A stretch of DNA of 64,000 bases. Origin: Pseudomonadota bacterium (GTDB taxonomy: Bacteria > Myxococcota > Myxococcia > Myxococcales > Myxococcaceae). The notes below the pieces were generated by a model. That model saw only the letters and a list, made by a program, of their open reading frames with translations, was not told the origin of the DNA and did no database searches. Both the position numbers and the translations under genes were made by a program. Positions 29,752 to 40,282 of this stretch are shown in pieces. Location of the stretch: the NCBI GenBank assembly GCA_023423535.1, contig JAFAFL010000057.1:62001-126000 (forward strand), given 5' to 3'. The first letter of the stretch is position 1. Each line of letters begins with the position of its first letter.

Positions 29752-30471
29752 TCAGCGCGCCCGGGCGACGGTGAAGAGGCTGAGGCCCACCGGCAGCCGC
29801 ACCACCGACTCGGCGCGCGCGATGAGGGGCGCGACGGTGTCGTACACCTTCAGCTGGAAGGGAGGCATCGTCCGGCGCTTGAGCACCCGCGCGTTGAGGA
29901 ACCAGCCGGGGATGCCGACGAGGTTCATCCACTCGAGGTGCGGCACCTCGAACCCGTTGCTCTCGAGCACGCGGCGCAGCGTCTTCGGCGTGTAGCGGCG
30001 GTGATGACCGACCGCCTCGTCGAGCGAGCCGAAGAGCCACTGGTGCGCGGGCACGAAGATGACCAGCGCGCCACCCTTCGGCAGCAGCTCGCGGAAGCGG
30101 CGGACGGCGCCCGCGTCGTCGGGGATGTGCTCGAGCACGTTGGAGAGGAGGATGCTGTCGATGCGCTCCTCCTTCAGGCCCGGCCAGTCCGCGAGCGCCA
30201 CGTCCGCCAGATAGGGACGCACGTTGGGCATGTCCCGGAAGCGATCCGCGAGCTTGTCCACGTAGGACTGCTCGAGCTCCAGCGCGACCACGCGCTCACG
30301 TCCGGGAGCGATGCGCGCGGTGATGGTGCCGGTGCCCGCGCCCACCTCCAGCACGCGGCTGCCGAGGTGCGCGTTGAACTTCTCCGCCAGCCAGGCGTTG
30401 TAGTGGACCGCGCCGTCCATGCGCTCGAGCGTGATCGCGGCGTCGGTGGTTGCAGTGGTGGACGTGGCCAT
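29752..30471 (-). CDS. Class I SAM-dependent methyltransferase
   Basis: A 239-residue cytosolic enzyme. SAM-binding motif I is VLEVGAGTGTIT (residues 40-51), the acidic end of strand 2 is ALELEQSY, and motif IV is ILLSNVLEHIPDD, followed by FVPAHQWLFGSLDE and GHHRRYTPKTL, a combination frequent in polysaccharide-cluster methyltransferases of the UbiE/COQ5-type fold. Ends with a membrane-associated-looking hydrophobic helix. Eight bases after the preceding methyltransferase. Likely methylates a sugar or lipid intermediate; target unknown. Confidence 0.85.
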   Translation of the reverse strand: MATSTTATTDAAITLERMDGAVHYNAWLAEKFNAHLGSRVLEVGAGTGTITARIAPGRERVVALELEQSYVDKLADRFRDMPNVRPYLADVALADWPGLKEERIDSILLSNVLEHIPDDAGAVRRFRELLPKGGALVIFVPAHQWLFGSLDEAVGHHRRYTPKTLRRVLESNGFEVPHLEWMNLVGIPGWFLNARVLKRRTMPPFQLKVYDTVAPLIARAESVVRLPVGLSLFTVARAR

Positions 30472-30479
30472 GGGCGGCG

Positions 30480-31511
30480 CTACTCCTTGCGCGCGATGAG
30501 GGTGAGGAACTCGGCGTGGGCCGGTTGCAGGGTGGCGGCCGCGGTGAAGAGGGGCGAGAGCTTCGCGTCGCCGCGCGCCGTGAAGGCGTTCGCGGTTCGG
30601 GCATGACGTGTGCGCAGCTCGCGGCTCACCGAGAACATGTTCGCCGACGCGTCAGGGCGGGGGAGGTGGGTGACGTTGCGGAAGCCGCTGCGGCGGAGCG
30701 CGGTGTCCATCGCCTTCGGTCCGAAGAGCACGAGGTGTCGCGGCGCTTCGAGTCCTCGCCAGTGCCTGCCGAACCAGCGGCGCCCGAAGCTGTCGAGGTT
30801 CGGGGTCGCGAGCCACAGCCTTCCGCCCGGTCGCAGCAGCGCGTGCGCGCGGGTGAGCACGTCGATCGGATCGGGCACGTGCTCGATGACGTGGCTCAGC
30901 GTGATGACGTCGAAGCTCTCGTGTGAGGCCCCGTCGGAGAAGGCCTCGATGCCGCCCTGTCGCACGTCGAGCCCGGCCGCGCGCGCGGAGCCGATGACCT
31001 CCGGGTCGGTGTCCACGCCCGCGACCTGCCAGCCCATCTCGCGCGCGGCGACGAGGAAGCTGCCGCTGCCGAAACCCACGTCGAGCAACCGCGCGCCGGG
31101 CCATGCCTTCGGCAGGTGGCGGAACACGACGTCGATGTTGCGGCGGAAGCCGGGGATGAGCGGCGTGACCAGCGCGCCGACCCGTGTGGAGGGCGTGCGC
31201 TTCGTGCCGTAGCGGGCGTTGCGATAGCCGTTCCCGATCGCGCGACGAAGCCGGCCGATGCGCCCCGCCGCGGGTGGCTCAGCGCCACTCTCGGGGCCAC
31301 CGTGCGTGTGGTAGCCGCGATAGGCGAGCGCGAGCGTCTCCGCGTCCGGGCGCGGATCGAGATAGCCGGCCTCGCAGGCGGAACACTGCTGAAGGTCCCA
31401 GGTGCCGGGCGCCGCGCCGAGGACCTCGTCGGTGAGCGCGTGGAAGAGGAGCGTGCGCTCGCGGGCGCCACACACCGGGCACTGGGAGACCCTTTCGCTG
31501 CCGACGGTCAT
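30480..31511 (-). CDS. Class I methyltransferase with N-terminal zinc ribbon
   Basis: A 343-residue enzyme. The N-terminus holds a four-Cys zinc ribbon (CPVC at residues 11-14 and CSAC at 43-46) followed by GYLDPRPDAETLA, typical of the zinc-ribbon methyltransferases of glycan clusters. The SAM motif LLDVGFGSGSFL is near residue 145, then VAGVDTDPEVIGSA and ITLSHVIEHVPDP. Start ATG at 31511 overlaps the stop of the preceding glycosyltransferase by four bases, so it is coupled to glycan synthesis. Substrate unknown. Confidence 0.87.
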   Translation of the reverse strand: MTVGSERVSQCPVCGARERTLLFHALTDEVLGAAPGTWDLQQCSACEAGYLDPRPDAETLALAYRGYHTHGGPESGAEPPAAGRIGRLRRAIGNGYRNARYGTKRTPSTRVGALVTPLIPGFRRNIDVVFRHLPKAWPGARLLDVGFGSGSFLVAAREMGWQVAGVDTDPEVIGSARAAGLDVRQGGIEAFSDGASHESFDVITLSHVIEHVPDPIDVLTRAHALLRPGGRLWLATPNLDSFGRRWFGRHWRGLEAPRHLVLFGPKAMDTALRRSGFRNVTHLPRPDASANMFSVSRELRTRHARTANAFTARGDAKLSPLFTAAATLQPAHAEFLTLIARKE

Positions 31512-32668
31512 TCGTTCCCGTCATACAGCGCGAGCGTCTGCGCAATCACGCGCTCGATGGAGAACTCACTTTCGGCGCGCTGGCGGCCTCGCTGTCCCAT
31601 GCGGCGGCGCAGCGCGGGGTCTTTCACCAGGCGCTCGATCGCGTCGGCCAGGGCACGTGCATCACGCGCCGGCGCGAGCAGTCCGTTGTCTCCGTGCGCC
31701 ACGACCTCGCGACAGCCGGGCACGTCGGAGGTGACGATGGGCCGGCCCGCGGCGGCGGCCTCGATGAGCACCTTCGGCAGGCCCTCGCGGTAGGAGGGCA
31801 GACACACGATGTGCGACTGCGCGAAGACGGCAGGCATCTCGGCGCCGCTGCGGTGGCCCCACCACTCGACCAGTCCCTCCGCGAGCCACCCGTGGAGCTG
31901 CTTCCTCGGCAGCGAGGTCGGGTTGCCGGGATCGAGATCGCCCACCAGCACGAAGCGCGCTTTGACGCCGCGACCGCGGAGGAGGCGAGAGGCCTCGGCG
32001 AACTCGGCCACGCCCTTGTCGAGGAGCAGGCGCGAGGCGAAGAGGACGACGGGCGGGTGCGCGTCAGGCTCTGGAGTTCCTTTGAACTGCGAGAGGTCCA
32101 CGCCCGAGCCGCGGATGAGCACCGTGTCGCGCTCGTCGAGCAGCTTGCGTGCAACGAACTGCGCGCGGTCGTCGGGGTTCTGGAAGATGACCCGCTTGTT
32201 GCGGTGTCCGAACGCGAGCCGGTACGCGACCTCCACCAGCCTTCGTCGCACCGACGCGGCGGCGCCCTGGGCGATGAACACGTAGCCGAGCCCGCTCAGC
32301 GCGCCGACCACGCGGGGAACGCGCGCGACCTGCGCGGCGAGGCTCCCGTAGATGACCGGCTTGATGGTGACGAGGTGGACGATGTCCGGGCGCTCGCGCC
32401 GGAAGAGCCTCACCAGTGCGAGCAGCGCGCGGGCCTCGCTGAGGGGCGCGGCGCTGCTGCGAGTCAGCGGCAGGGGATGGAAGCGGAACCCGAGCTGTCT
32501 GATCGTCTCCGCGCTCGGGCGTTCGGGCGCGGCGATCTCCACCGCCAGCCCCGCCCTGCGCGCTGCCTCGGCGATGGGCAGGCGGTGTGAGAGGAAGAAG
32601 TCCGGGTTGTTGATGACGAAGAGGAGCTTCTTCGCGCGTCCGGTCTCCACGCCCTTCGCCGTCGTCAC
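31508..32668 (-). CDS. GT4-family glycosyltransferase
   Basis: A 386-residue GT-B fold enzyme. N-terminal NNPDFFLSHRLPIAEAARRA is the acceptor-side signature common to GT4 enzymes adding HexNAc or related residues; KPVIYGSLAAQVARVPRVV and LSGLGYVF follow. The C-terminal donor-binding domain has VVLFASRLLLDKGVAEFAEA and the E-x7-E type segment PSYREGLPKVLIEAAAAGRP. Starts at a GTG, GTGA-overlapping the epimerase stop, and overlaps the next methyltransferase by four bases. Cytosolic face of the membrane. Confidence 0.9.
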   Translation of the reverse strand: MTTAKGVETGRAKKLLFVINNPDFFLSHRLPIAEAARRAGLAVEIAAPERPSAETIRQLGFRFHPLPLTRSSAAPLSEARALLALVRLFRRERPDIVHLVTIKPVIYGSLAAQVARVPRVVGALSGLGYVFIAQGAAASVRRRLVEVAYRLAFGHRNKRVIFQNPDDRAQFVARKLLDERDTVLIRGSGVDLSQFKGTPEPDAHPPVVLFASRLLLDKGVAEFAEASRLLRGRGVKARFVLVGDLDPGNPTSLPRKQLHGWLAEGLVEWWGHRSGAEMPAVFAQSHIVCLPSYREGLPKVLIEAAAAGRPIVTSDVPGCREVVAHGDNGLLAPARDARALADAIERLVKDPALRRRMGQRGRQRAESEFSIERVIAQTLALYDGNE

Positions 32669-33707
32669 GCCGTGCGGGCCTGCGCCACGTACCAGTCCAT
32701 CGTCTCGTCGAGCCCCTTCGCCACCGAGTGCGTGGGCCGGTATCCGAGCAGCCGCTGCGCCTTCGACGTGTCCGCCAGCGAGTGCCGCACGTCGCCCGCG
32801 CGGAAGTCCTGATAGCGCGGAGGCAGCGTGGAGACGTCCCGGGCCTCGAGCCGCGCGCGCAGCATTCCGTGGAGCTCCGTCAGCGTGGTGCGCTCGCCGA
32901 ACGCGATGTTGAAGACCTCGCCCACCGCTTCGCTGCCTGCCGGCGCACAGGCAGCGAGGAGGTTCGCCTGCACCACGTTGTCGATGAAGCAGAAGTCGCG
33001 GCTCGTCTCGCCGTCGCCGTTGATGAGGCACTCCTCGCCGCGCAGGAGCGAGTCGATCCACTTGGGGATCACCGCGGCGTACGGCCCGTTCGGATCCTGT
33101 CTGCGGCCGAAGACGTTGAAGTAGCGCAGGCCGATCGTCTCCAGCCCGTAGGCGTGGAGGAAGTTCTGCGCGTAGAGCTCGTCCACGCGCTTCGTCACCG
33201 CGTAGGGCGACAGCGGCCGGCCGATGCTCGCCTCCACCTTCGGCAGGCCCGGGTGATCGCCGTACACCGAGGAGGAGCTCGCATAGACGAAGCGCTGCAC
33301 CTTCGCGTCGCGCGCGGCGAGGAGCATGTGCAGCGTGCCGTCCACGTTCACCAGGTGAGAGGTCAGCGGGTCCTTCAACGAGCGCGGCACCGACCCCAGC
33401 GCCGCCTGGTGCAGCACGAGCTCCGCGCCTTCGCACGCCTTGTGGCAGACGGCCGGATCGCGGATGTCGCCCTGGACGAAGCGCAGCCGTGCCGCGGACT
33501 CCTCACCCACGCTCGCGCGCACCGCCTCGAGGTTCTTCAGGTAGCCGGTGGAGAGGTTGTCGAGCACCGTCACCGACTGCCCGAGCCGGAGCAGCCGTTC
33601 CACGAGGTTGCTGCCGATGAAGCCTGCGCCGCCGGTGACGAGCCAGCGCTTCGGCGATGCGCGCAGCCTCGACTGGAGCTCATCAAAGGGCGTCGAGGGC
33701 GAGGCCA

Positions 33708-33708
<1 letters not shown>
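32665..33708 (-). CDS. UDP-HexNAc(A) C4-epimerase, WbpP/TviC-like
   Basis: A 347-residue extended SDR enzyme. NAD-binding GGAGFIG at 26-32, catalytic Tyr169-x3-Lys173 in SPYAVTKRVDE, and VYASSSSVYGDHPGLPK with RYFNVFGRRQDPNGPYAAVIPKW, sequence typical of WbpP/TviC/WbgU-type epimerases that act on N-acetylated UDP-hexoses or their uronic acids. The neighbouring dehydrogenase supports a UDP-GlcNAc/GalNAc-uronic acid route. The stop overlaps the next GT, and the start shares its last base with the dehydrogenase stop. Confidence 0.92.
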
Positions 33709-34975
<1,267 letters not shown>

Positions 34976-34982
<7 letters not shown>

Positions 34983-35002
34983 AGGTCCCCCAGTCATAGG
35001 TC
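34976..35002 (+). repeat. 12-base direct repeat, 15-base period, over the dehydrogenase start
   Basis: CAGTCATAGGTC occurs at 34976-34987 and 34991-35002. On the minus strand it duplicates the ATG ACT start, giving two in-frame starts (MTGGP then MTERI). Confidence 0.85.
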
Positions 35003-35093
35003 GCTCACTTGCCCTCCACCTACTCCTGTGTGACGTCCCCTGCCAGCACGGGTGTGACCTGACCCGCCCCGTTCGCTTGCCGGTCGGGCACGC

Positions 35094-36098
35094 TCACCGC
35101 ACCACGTCCTTGGCCAGACTCTTCCAGCCCTCGAAGTGGCGGTAGCCGCCGGCGCGGTAGAGCTGCAGCGCGGAGAGGGCGCGAAAGGGAAGCGGGCGCT
35201 CGAGCACGCGGAGCCGGGCTTCGTTCGCCTGCCGGGCCTGGAGAACCCGAGCCAGCGCCGCGAGCCGAACGTCCGGAGCGACACCCAGCCCCGCTTCGAT
35301 CTCCGCGGCGCGAGACTCCAGGCGCTCGGCGAGGACCCGCTCCTGCTCCAGTCGCGTGTGACAGGCCCTCCTCGGGTCTTGCCGGAGGTTCGCTGGCGCG
35401 AGCACCCGGCGGAGCACGTGCCACGGCCGCGCGCGCTCGGTGCTGCTCGTGACCCAACCGGAGGTCGTCGCGCCGTGGCGGCGGTAGCGCATCAACGTGT
35501 CCGGAAGGATCCGGCGCACGCCGAGCAGCCGCGCGATCAGATGCAGCCAGCCGTCGTGCGTGTGGTGGGGCGCGGGGATGGGAAGCGCCACCGAGAGCAG
35601 GCCGGTGCGCACCGCGGTGCAGGCGCCGGTGATGAAGGCGTCGTCGGAGAAGCCCGCGCTGCGCGTTTGCCCGAGCAGCGTGAGCCCGGTCTCATTCAGC
35701 TGCGAGTCGGTGATCGCCGCGTCGTGGATGACGAGCTGAGCGGTGGGGTCGGCGCGGAACGCCTCGATCACGCGCTCGACCTTCTCCGGGTGCCACGCGT
35801 CGTCCTGGTCGCTGAGGAAGACGAGGTCACCGCTCTCGCAGGCTTGCGACAGCGCCCGTCCGAAGTTCGCCGCGAAGCCGAGGTTCATCTCGTTCACGAC
35901 CACGTGAACCGGGAACGGTGAACGGGAGGCGAAGCGGCGGATGCGCTCGACCGTGTCGTCGCTCGAGCGGTCGTCGCACACGAACACGGCATCCGGCGGG
36001 CGGGTCTGCTGCGCGAAGCTCTGGAGCTGGGTCTCGATGAAGTGCGCGCCGTTGTAGGTCGCCATCGCGACGTGAACGCGCGGTCCCTCAGGCGCCAC
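35094..36098 (-). CDS. GT2-family glycosyltransferase
   Basis: A 334-residue GT-A enzyme. VHVAMATYNGAHFIETQLQS opens the family-2 fold, DDRSSDDT and NLGFAANFGRAL follow, and the metal-binding SDQDD is at residues 96-100 in the FLSDQDDAWHP context typical of rhamnosyl/other glycan transferases. No membrane helix; the C-terminal ~80 residues are Arg/Leu-rich and may bind membrane or partner. Its first codons overlap the Wzx stop by 11 bases; 111 bases separate its end from the dehydrogenase start. Donor not predictable. Confidence 0.88.
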   Translation of the reverse strand: MAPEGPRVHVAMATYNGAHFIETQLQSFAQQTRPPDAVFVCDDRSSDDTVERIRRFASRSPFPVHVVVNEMNLGFAANFGRALSQACESGDLVFLSDQDDAWHPEKVERVIEAFRADPTAQLVIHDAAITDSQLNETGLTLLGQTRSAGFSDDAFITGACTAVRTGLLSVALPIPAPHHTHDGWLHLIARLLGVRRILPDTLMRYRRHGATTSGWVTSSTERARPWHVLRRVLAPANLRQDPRRACHTRLEQERVLAERLESRAAEIEAGLGVAPDVRLAALARVLQARQANEARLRVLERPLPFRALSALQLYRAGGYRHFEGWKSLAKDVVR

Positions 36099-37608
36099 GG
36101 ACTTCCTCCGCCTTGCCGCCGCCTATGAAAGGTAGCGCTCGTCCCGACAGCCGCAGGAATCGGAGCGAGAAGAGGGCGCTCACGACGATCAGCATGAGGG
36201 CGAGCACGAGTTTCAGCGTCAGCCCATTCGGCACTGCCAGCAGGCCCAGCGCGGCGGTTGCGGCGAGGGCGCTCCACAGCGCGCGGTGCGACTCGCGCCG
36301 CAGGACGGTGACGAGCCGCGCGTTGATGAGGAAGAGCGCGCAGGTATCGACGACGATCCGCAGCGTCCACCCGAACGCCGCGCCCACGATGCCGAAGCGC
36401 TGCACGAGCACCCAGAGCAACGGCACGAACACGAGCGCCTCGGCGAAGTGGAGCTTGCCGGTCACGTCCGGACGTCCATGTCCCTGCACCGCCACGAAGG
36501 GGAGGCGGGCCACGCAGTTGATGTACACGCCCACCGCCAGCCACTGCGCCACCGCGGTACTGCGCGCGGCGAAGTCGGCGCCGAGCCAGAGCGTGAGGCC
36601 CTCCCCGGCGAAGAGCACGCAGAGGCCGACCGGCACCGCCATCGCGCAGAGGAGGAAGGCGTTGGAGACGCGGAACACGTGCACCGCGCGCGATGAGTCG
36701 GAGGCGAGCGCGGCGGCGAAGGCAGGGAAGAGCACCCCCATCAGCGCGTTGGGCAGCACCCACAGCCGCGTGAGCACCTCGTAGGGCGTCGTGTAGAAGG
36801 CCACCGCGTCGAGGTCCAGCGCCGCGCCGATGAGGAAGCGGTCGAAGTACACCATCACCGGGCCGATGACGTTGCTCACGGTGATCCAGCCCCCGAACGC
36901 GAGCAGTGCGCGGACGGCGCTTCGATCGAAGGCGGGCGATGAGAGCGTGCTGGCGCGCGCGGATCCTCGCGACATCAGGGCGAAGGCGATCCACGCCAGC
37001 ACCCGCGTCACCGAGAGGAACGCGGTGATGACCACCAGCGACTGCGAATACGCGAGCAGCAGCACCGGCCCCACGTAGTTGCTCACCCCGAGCGGCACCC
37101 GCACCGCGGCGATGCGATCGAAGCGCTGATGGGCCTCGAGCAGACCGGTGAAAGCGGCGGAGGAGATGACGAAGGGGAGGGTGCCGGCGAGGAGAAGGAA
37201 GGTCCACAGCGCCTCGGCGCGCAGCGACTCCGACATGCTGAACACGGAGCCGCTGAGCCACGGCGCGAGCGCAGCGACGAGCAGCGCGGCGACGACGCCC
37301 AGGCCGCCCATGAGCAGCAGCGCGGTGCGGATGAGCGAGGGGAGCGTAGCCGTGTCACCGGTGGCGAGGCGCTCGGCGACGAGCTTCGTCAGCGCGCGGC
37401 CCACGCCGAGGTCGAAGAGGCTGAAGTAGCCCACCGCGAGCAGCACGAGGCTGAGCAGCCCGAAGCGCTCGGCGCCCATGCCGTGAATGAGTCGGGGCAC
37501 CGCCCACAGCGCGACCACCAGCGGCAGCGCGATGCCGACGAGGTTCCAGACGGTGTTGCGGACGAGCAACCTGCCGGAGAGCAGCGGCGCCTTCCCGGTC
37601 GCGCTCAC
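36088..37608 (-). CDS. wzx: Polysaccharide flippase, Wzx-like
   Basis: A 506-residue membrane protein of the MOP/PST flippase family, which moves lipid-linked repeat units from the inner to the outer face of the cytoplasmic membrane. About 14 hydrophobic helices. Helix 1 region RNTVWNLVGIALPLVVALWAVP, then GLLSLVLLAVGYFSLFDLGVG, and a central FYTTPYEVLTRLWVLPNAL fit Wzx proteins. The GTG start at 37608 is chosen because it forms a GTGA overlap with the preceding GT stop and because upstream in-frame codons are Arg-rich nonsense. Substrate lipid-linked glycan comes from the surrounding GT enzymes. Confidence 0.88.
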   Translation of the reverse strand: MSATGKAPLLSGRLLVRNTVWNLVGIALPLVVALWAVPRLIHGMGAERFGLLSLVLLAVGYFSLFDLGVGRALTKLVAERLATGDTATLPSLIRTALLLMGGLGVVAALLVAALAPWLSGSVFSMSESLRAEALWTFLLLAGTLPFVISSAAFTGLLEAHQRFDRIAAVRVPLGVSNYVGPVLLLAYSQSLVVITAFLSVTRVLAWIAFALMSRGSARASTLSSPAFDRSAVRALLAFGGWITVSNVIGPVMVYFDRFLIGAALDLDAVAFYTTPYEVLTRLWVLPNALMGVLFPAFAAALASDSSRAVHVFRVSNAFLLCAMAVPVGLCVLFAGEGLTLWLGADFAARSTAVAQWLAVGVYINCVARLPFVAVQGHGRPDVTGKLHFAEALVFVPLLWVLVQRFGIVGAAFGWTLRIVVDTCALFLINARLVTVLRRESHRALWSALAATAALGLLAVPNGLTLKLVLALMLIVVSALFSLRFLRLSGRALPFIGGGKAEEVRGA

Positions 37609-38819
37609 GCTGCCCGTCCGGAGTCGCGTGCCCCGGCTGCCTTGCCGGTCGCAGAAGCCATCCCCGAAACGCGCGCGTAGAGCTCGAGCCACGCGTCCGC
37701 GATCACCGACGGGGTGAAGCGATGTGCCGCGGCCTTCGCACGCGCGCCGAGCGAGTCGCGCAATGCGCGGTCACCTGCGAGCCGCTGCAGCCCGTCCGCA
37801 AGCGCCGTTGCAGATGCGGGGCCCGGCTCCACCAGCAGCGCGCCTCCTTCGTCGCCCACGGCTTCGGGGATCCCACCCGCGCGTGTAGCGAGCAGCGCGC
37901 AGCCCAGTTGCGCGGCCTCGCAGATGACCATCGGCAGGCCTTCCGAGACGGAAGGGAGCGCGACCACGTCCGCGCCACGCATCGCCCTCTGCACGTCGTC
38001 CGCGCTGACCTCGCCGGCGAAGAGCACCTGGCCCAGGACGTTCCGTCGCCGCGCCTCGGCCTCGAGCTCCTCGCGCAGCGGCCCGCCACCCAGGAGCACG
38101 GCGCGCAGCGGCAGGTCCTCAGGCAAGAGCGAGAGCGCGTGGAGCAGGTGCGTGTGACCCTTCTCGCGCACCAGCCGCGCGGGGACGACGACAGCCAGCG
38201 CAGCTGAAGGAATGCCGAACCGCTCACCGAGCCACGCGCGGGCGGTGGTGCGCGGAAGCTCCGACACCTCAGCGGAGACCCTCACCGCGTTGCCGAGCAC
38301 GTGCGGCATCGGCAGCCCGAGGTTCGACACGTAGTGCCGCGCCACCGCCGCGCTCACCGCGGTGACGAGCCCGAACCCGTGCCGCAGCACCTGTGCATCG
38401 AAGCGCCGTCGCGCGCGCTTCATCGCAGTCGTCGCGGGGTAGGCGTCGTAGGCGAGCCCGTGCAGCGTGGCCACCGCCGCGCGCGCACCGCCCGTCCTCG
38501 CGAGGGCCGCCGCCGCCAGGTAGCCGAAGAAGAGATGGCCGTGCACCACGTCGAACGGCCGCACGCCCGCGAGCAGCCGCAGCTTCAGCGCCAGCTCCGC
38601 GAGGTTCCACCGGTGCGACAGCTCCAACCGGTGCACGCGCACGCCGGAATCTTCGAGCGATGGGGAGAGCGTGTAGGGCCCGTAGAGCGCGGCCACCTCC
38701 AGCTGCACGCCGCGCCGCAGGAGCTCCGGAGCGAGCACGGTCAACGCCTGCTCCGCGCCGCCGCGCCCGAGGGACTCGATGGTGGTGAGCACGCGCAACG
38801 GCCGCACGGCGCGGAGCAT
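37605..38819 (-). CDS. GT4-family glycosyltransferase
   Basis: A 404-residue GT-B enzyme: LRVLTTIESLGRGGAEQAL at the N-terminus, VVHGHLFFGYLAA, then a C-terminal donor domain with VVVPARLVREKGHTHLLHA and VSEGLPMVICEAAQLG. The ATG at 38819 fits the usual family start; an in-frame ATG 16 codons upstream adds a Gly/Arg-rich leader. First gene of the minus-strand glycan operon; a 113-base gap separates it from the divergent operon, probably holding both promoters, although no clear promoter was identified there. Confidence 0.9.
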   Translation of the reverse strand: MLRAVRPLRVLTTIESLGRGGAEQALTVLAPELLRRGVQLEVAALYGPYTLSPSLEDSGVRVHRLELSHRWNLAELALKLRLLAGVRPFDVVHGHLFFGYLAAAALARTGGARAAVATLHGLAYDAYPATTAMKRARRRFDAQVLRHGFGLVTAVSAAVARHYVSNLGLPMPHVLGNAVRVSAEVSELPRTTARAWLGERFGIPSAALAVVVPARLVREKGHTHLLHALSLLPEDLPLRAVLLGGGPLREELEAEARRRNVLGQVLFAGEVSADDVQRAMRGADVVALPSVSEGLPMVICEAAQLGCALLATRAGGIPEAVGDEGGALLVEPGPASATALADGLQRLAGDRALRDSLGARAKAAAHRFTPSVIADAWLELYARVSGMASATGKAAGARDSGRAA

Positions 38820-38932
38820 ACCGCTGCGCCCCCGCCCTCCAATGAGGAGACGCACGCCCGGCTGCACCTCATGCGACCCGTGAAGGCTGTGCCTCGGTGG
38901 CGCTCGGCGTGGTGGTAGGAAGGGGGCGCTTC

Positions 38933-40282
38933 ATGTCCGCTCGCCCCTCCCTCTTCACCGGCTCCGGCTGGTCGCGCGTGGTCGCCGCTGCATCCGCGCT
39001 GGCTTTGGGCACCGGCTGCTCGCTGAGAGAACTGGGCCGCAACATCCCGCAGCCGGAGATCGAGCGGGACTATCTCGTGGCGGTGGCGTGGGGCGCGGCG
39101 CTGCTGGTGTCGATCATGCTGTGGCCGGTGCCGCAGTCGCACAAGAAGCCGCTGGTGCTCGTGTGGCTGGCGAAGCTCGGCGTGACGCTCGGAGCGATGC
39201 TGCTCTACGAGTACAACTACGGGCTCGACGCCTACTACTACTACTCGGAGCCGAACGAGCCCGGCTTCCGGTGGATGGGCTTCGATCTCGAGAACGGGAC
39301 CCACAACATCCTGCAGCTCTCGTGGCTGCAGCAGCAGCTCATCCCGGACTCGTACCACGCGCTGAAAGTGACCTGCGCGATGCTCGGGCTCGTCGCCATC
39401 TACCTCTTCTACCGCGCGCTCTCTGCGTGGATGGGCCGCGAGGACCTCCGCCTCTTCTACGGGCTCGCGCTCTTCCCCAGCATCCTCTTCTGGAGCTCCA
39501 TCCTCGGAAAGGATCCCATCGCGCTGCTCGGCATCTGCCTCTACGTGCTCGGCGTGGTCCGCTGGTACCTCAGCGGCAGGCTGCGCTGGCTGGTGCCCGT
39601 CGCGCTCGGCGTGTTGATGGCGATGATCATCCGCAACTGGATGGGCGTGATCATGCTCGCGCCGCTCAGTGTGTTCGTCGTCGCGAGGGTGCGCTCACCG
39701 GTGGTGAAGCTCGCGTTCCTCTCGCTCGTCGCCGGCGGCCTCGTCTACGCGCTGTCGGGCTTCCAGTCGCAGTTCCAGCTCGAGTCGTCCGAGGACCTCT
39801 ACCTCACCACCCACACCATCTCGCGCAGCTGGGCGTACGGCGGCTCGTCGCAGCAAATCGACAGCGAGTTCAACAGCCTCGGGAGCATGCTCGCGTTCCT
39901 CCCCATCGGCGCCTTCACCGCGCTCTTCCGCCCGCTGCCCGGCGAGGTGCTCAACCCGTTCGGCACCTTCGCCGGCCTCGAGAACCTCGCGCTGCTGGTG
40001 ATGACCTTCCTCGCGGTGCGCCGCACGAAGCTGCGCGAGCTCGCCGATCCGCTCGTCGTCTGGGCGATCCTCTTCGTCCTCATCTGGGCCGCCGCGTACG
40101 GGTTCGTCTCGTACCAGAACCTCGGATCGGGCGTTCGCTTCCGGCTCCAGGTGATGCCCTTCCTCCTCGTGCTGGTGGGATGGTTCAGCCGCAAGCGCAG
40201 CGTGGCGCGGGTTGCTGCAACAGAGGAGAGCGCTGGCGCTGACGATGCTGCAGTGAAGGCCATCGAAGGAGCGCGCGGATGA
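38933..40282 (+). CDS. Polytopic membrane protein of the glycan cluster, possible polymerase
   Basis: A 449-residue protein with about ten hydrophobic helices. Start ATG at 38933 is preceded by AGGAAGGGGGC. The segment YYYYSEPNEPG after the third helix and RNWMGVIMLAPLSVFV later, with a long external loop around residues 250-300 (SRSWAYGGSSQQIDSEFNSL), resemble the layout of EpsG/Wzy-type polymerases, where the large periplasmic loop holds conserved residues. The identification is by topology and position only. First gene of the plus-strand operon, ATGA-coupled to the next GT. Confidence 0.6.
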   Translation: MSARPSLFTGSGWSRVVAAASALALGTGCSLRELGRNIPQPEIERDYLVAVAWGAALLVSIMLWPVPQSHKKPLVLVWLAKLGVTLGAMLLYEYNYGLDAYYYYSEPNEPGFRWMGFDLENGTHNILQLSWLQQQLIPDSYHALKVTCAMLGLVAIYLFYRALSAWMGREDLRLFYGLALFPSILFWSSILGKDPIALLGICLYVLGVVRWYLSGRLRWLVPVALGVLMAMIIRNWMGVIMLAPLSVFVVARVRSPVVKLAFLSLVAGGLVYALSGFQSQFQLESSEDLYLTTHTISRSWAYGGSSQQIDSEFNSLGSMLAFLPIGAFTALFRPLPGEVLNPFGTFAGLENLALLVMTFLAVRRTKLRELADPLVVWAILFVLIWAAAYGFVSYQNLGSGVRFRLQVMPFLLVLVGWFSRKRSVARVAATEESAGADDAAVKAIEGARG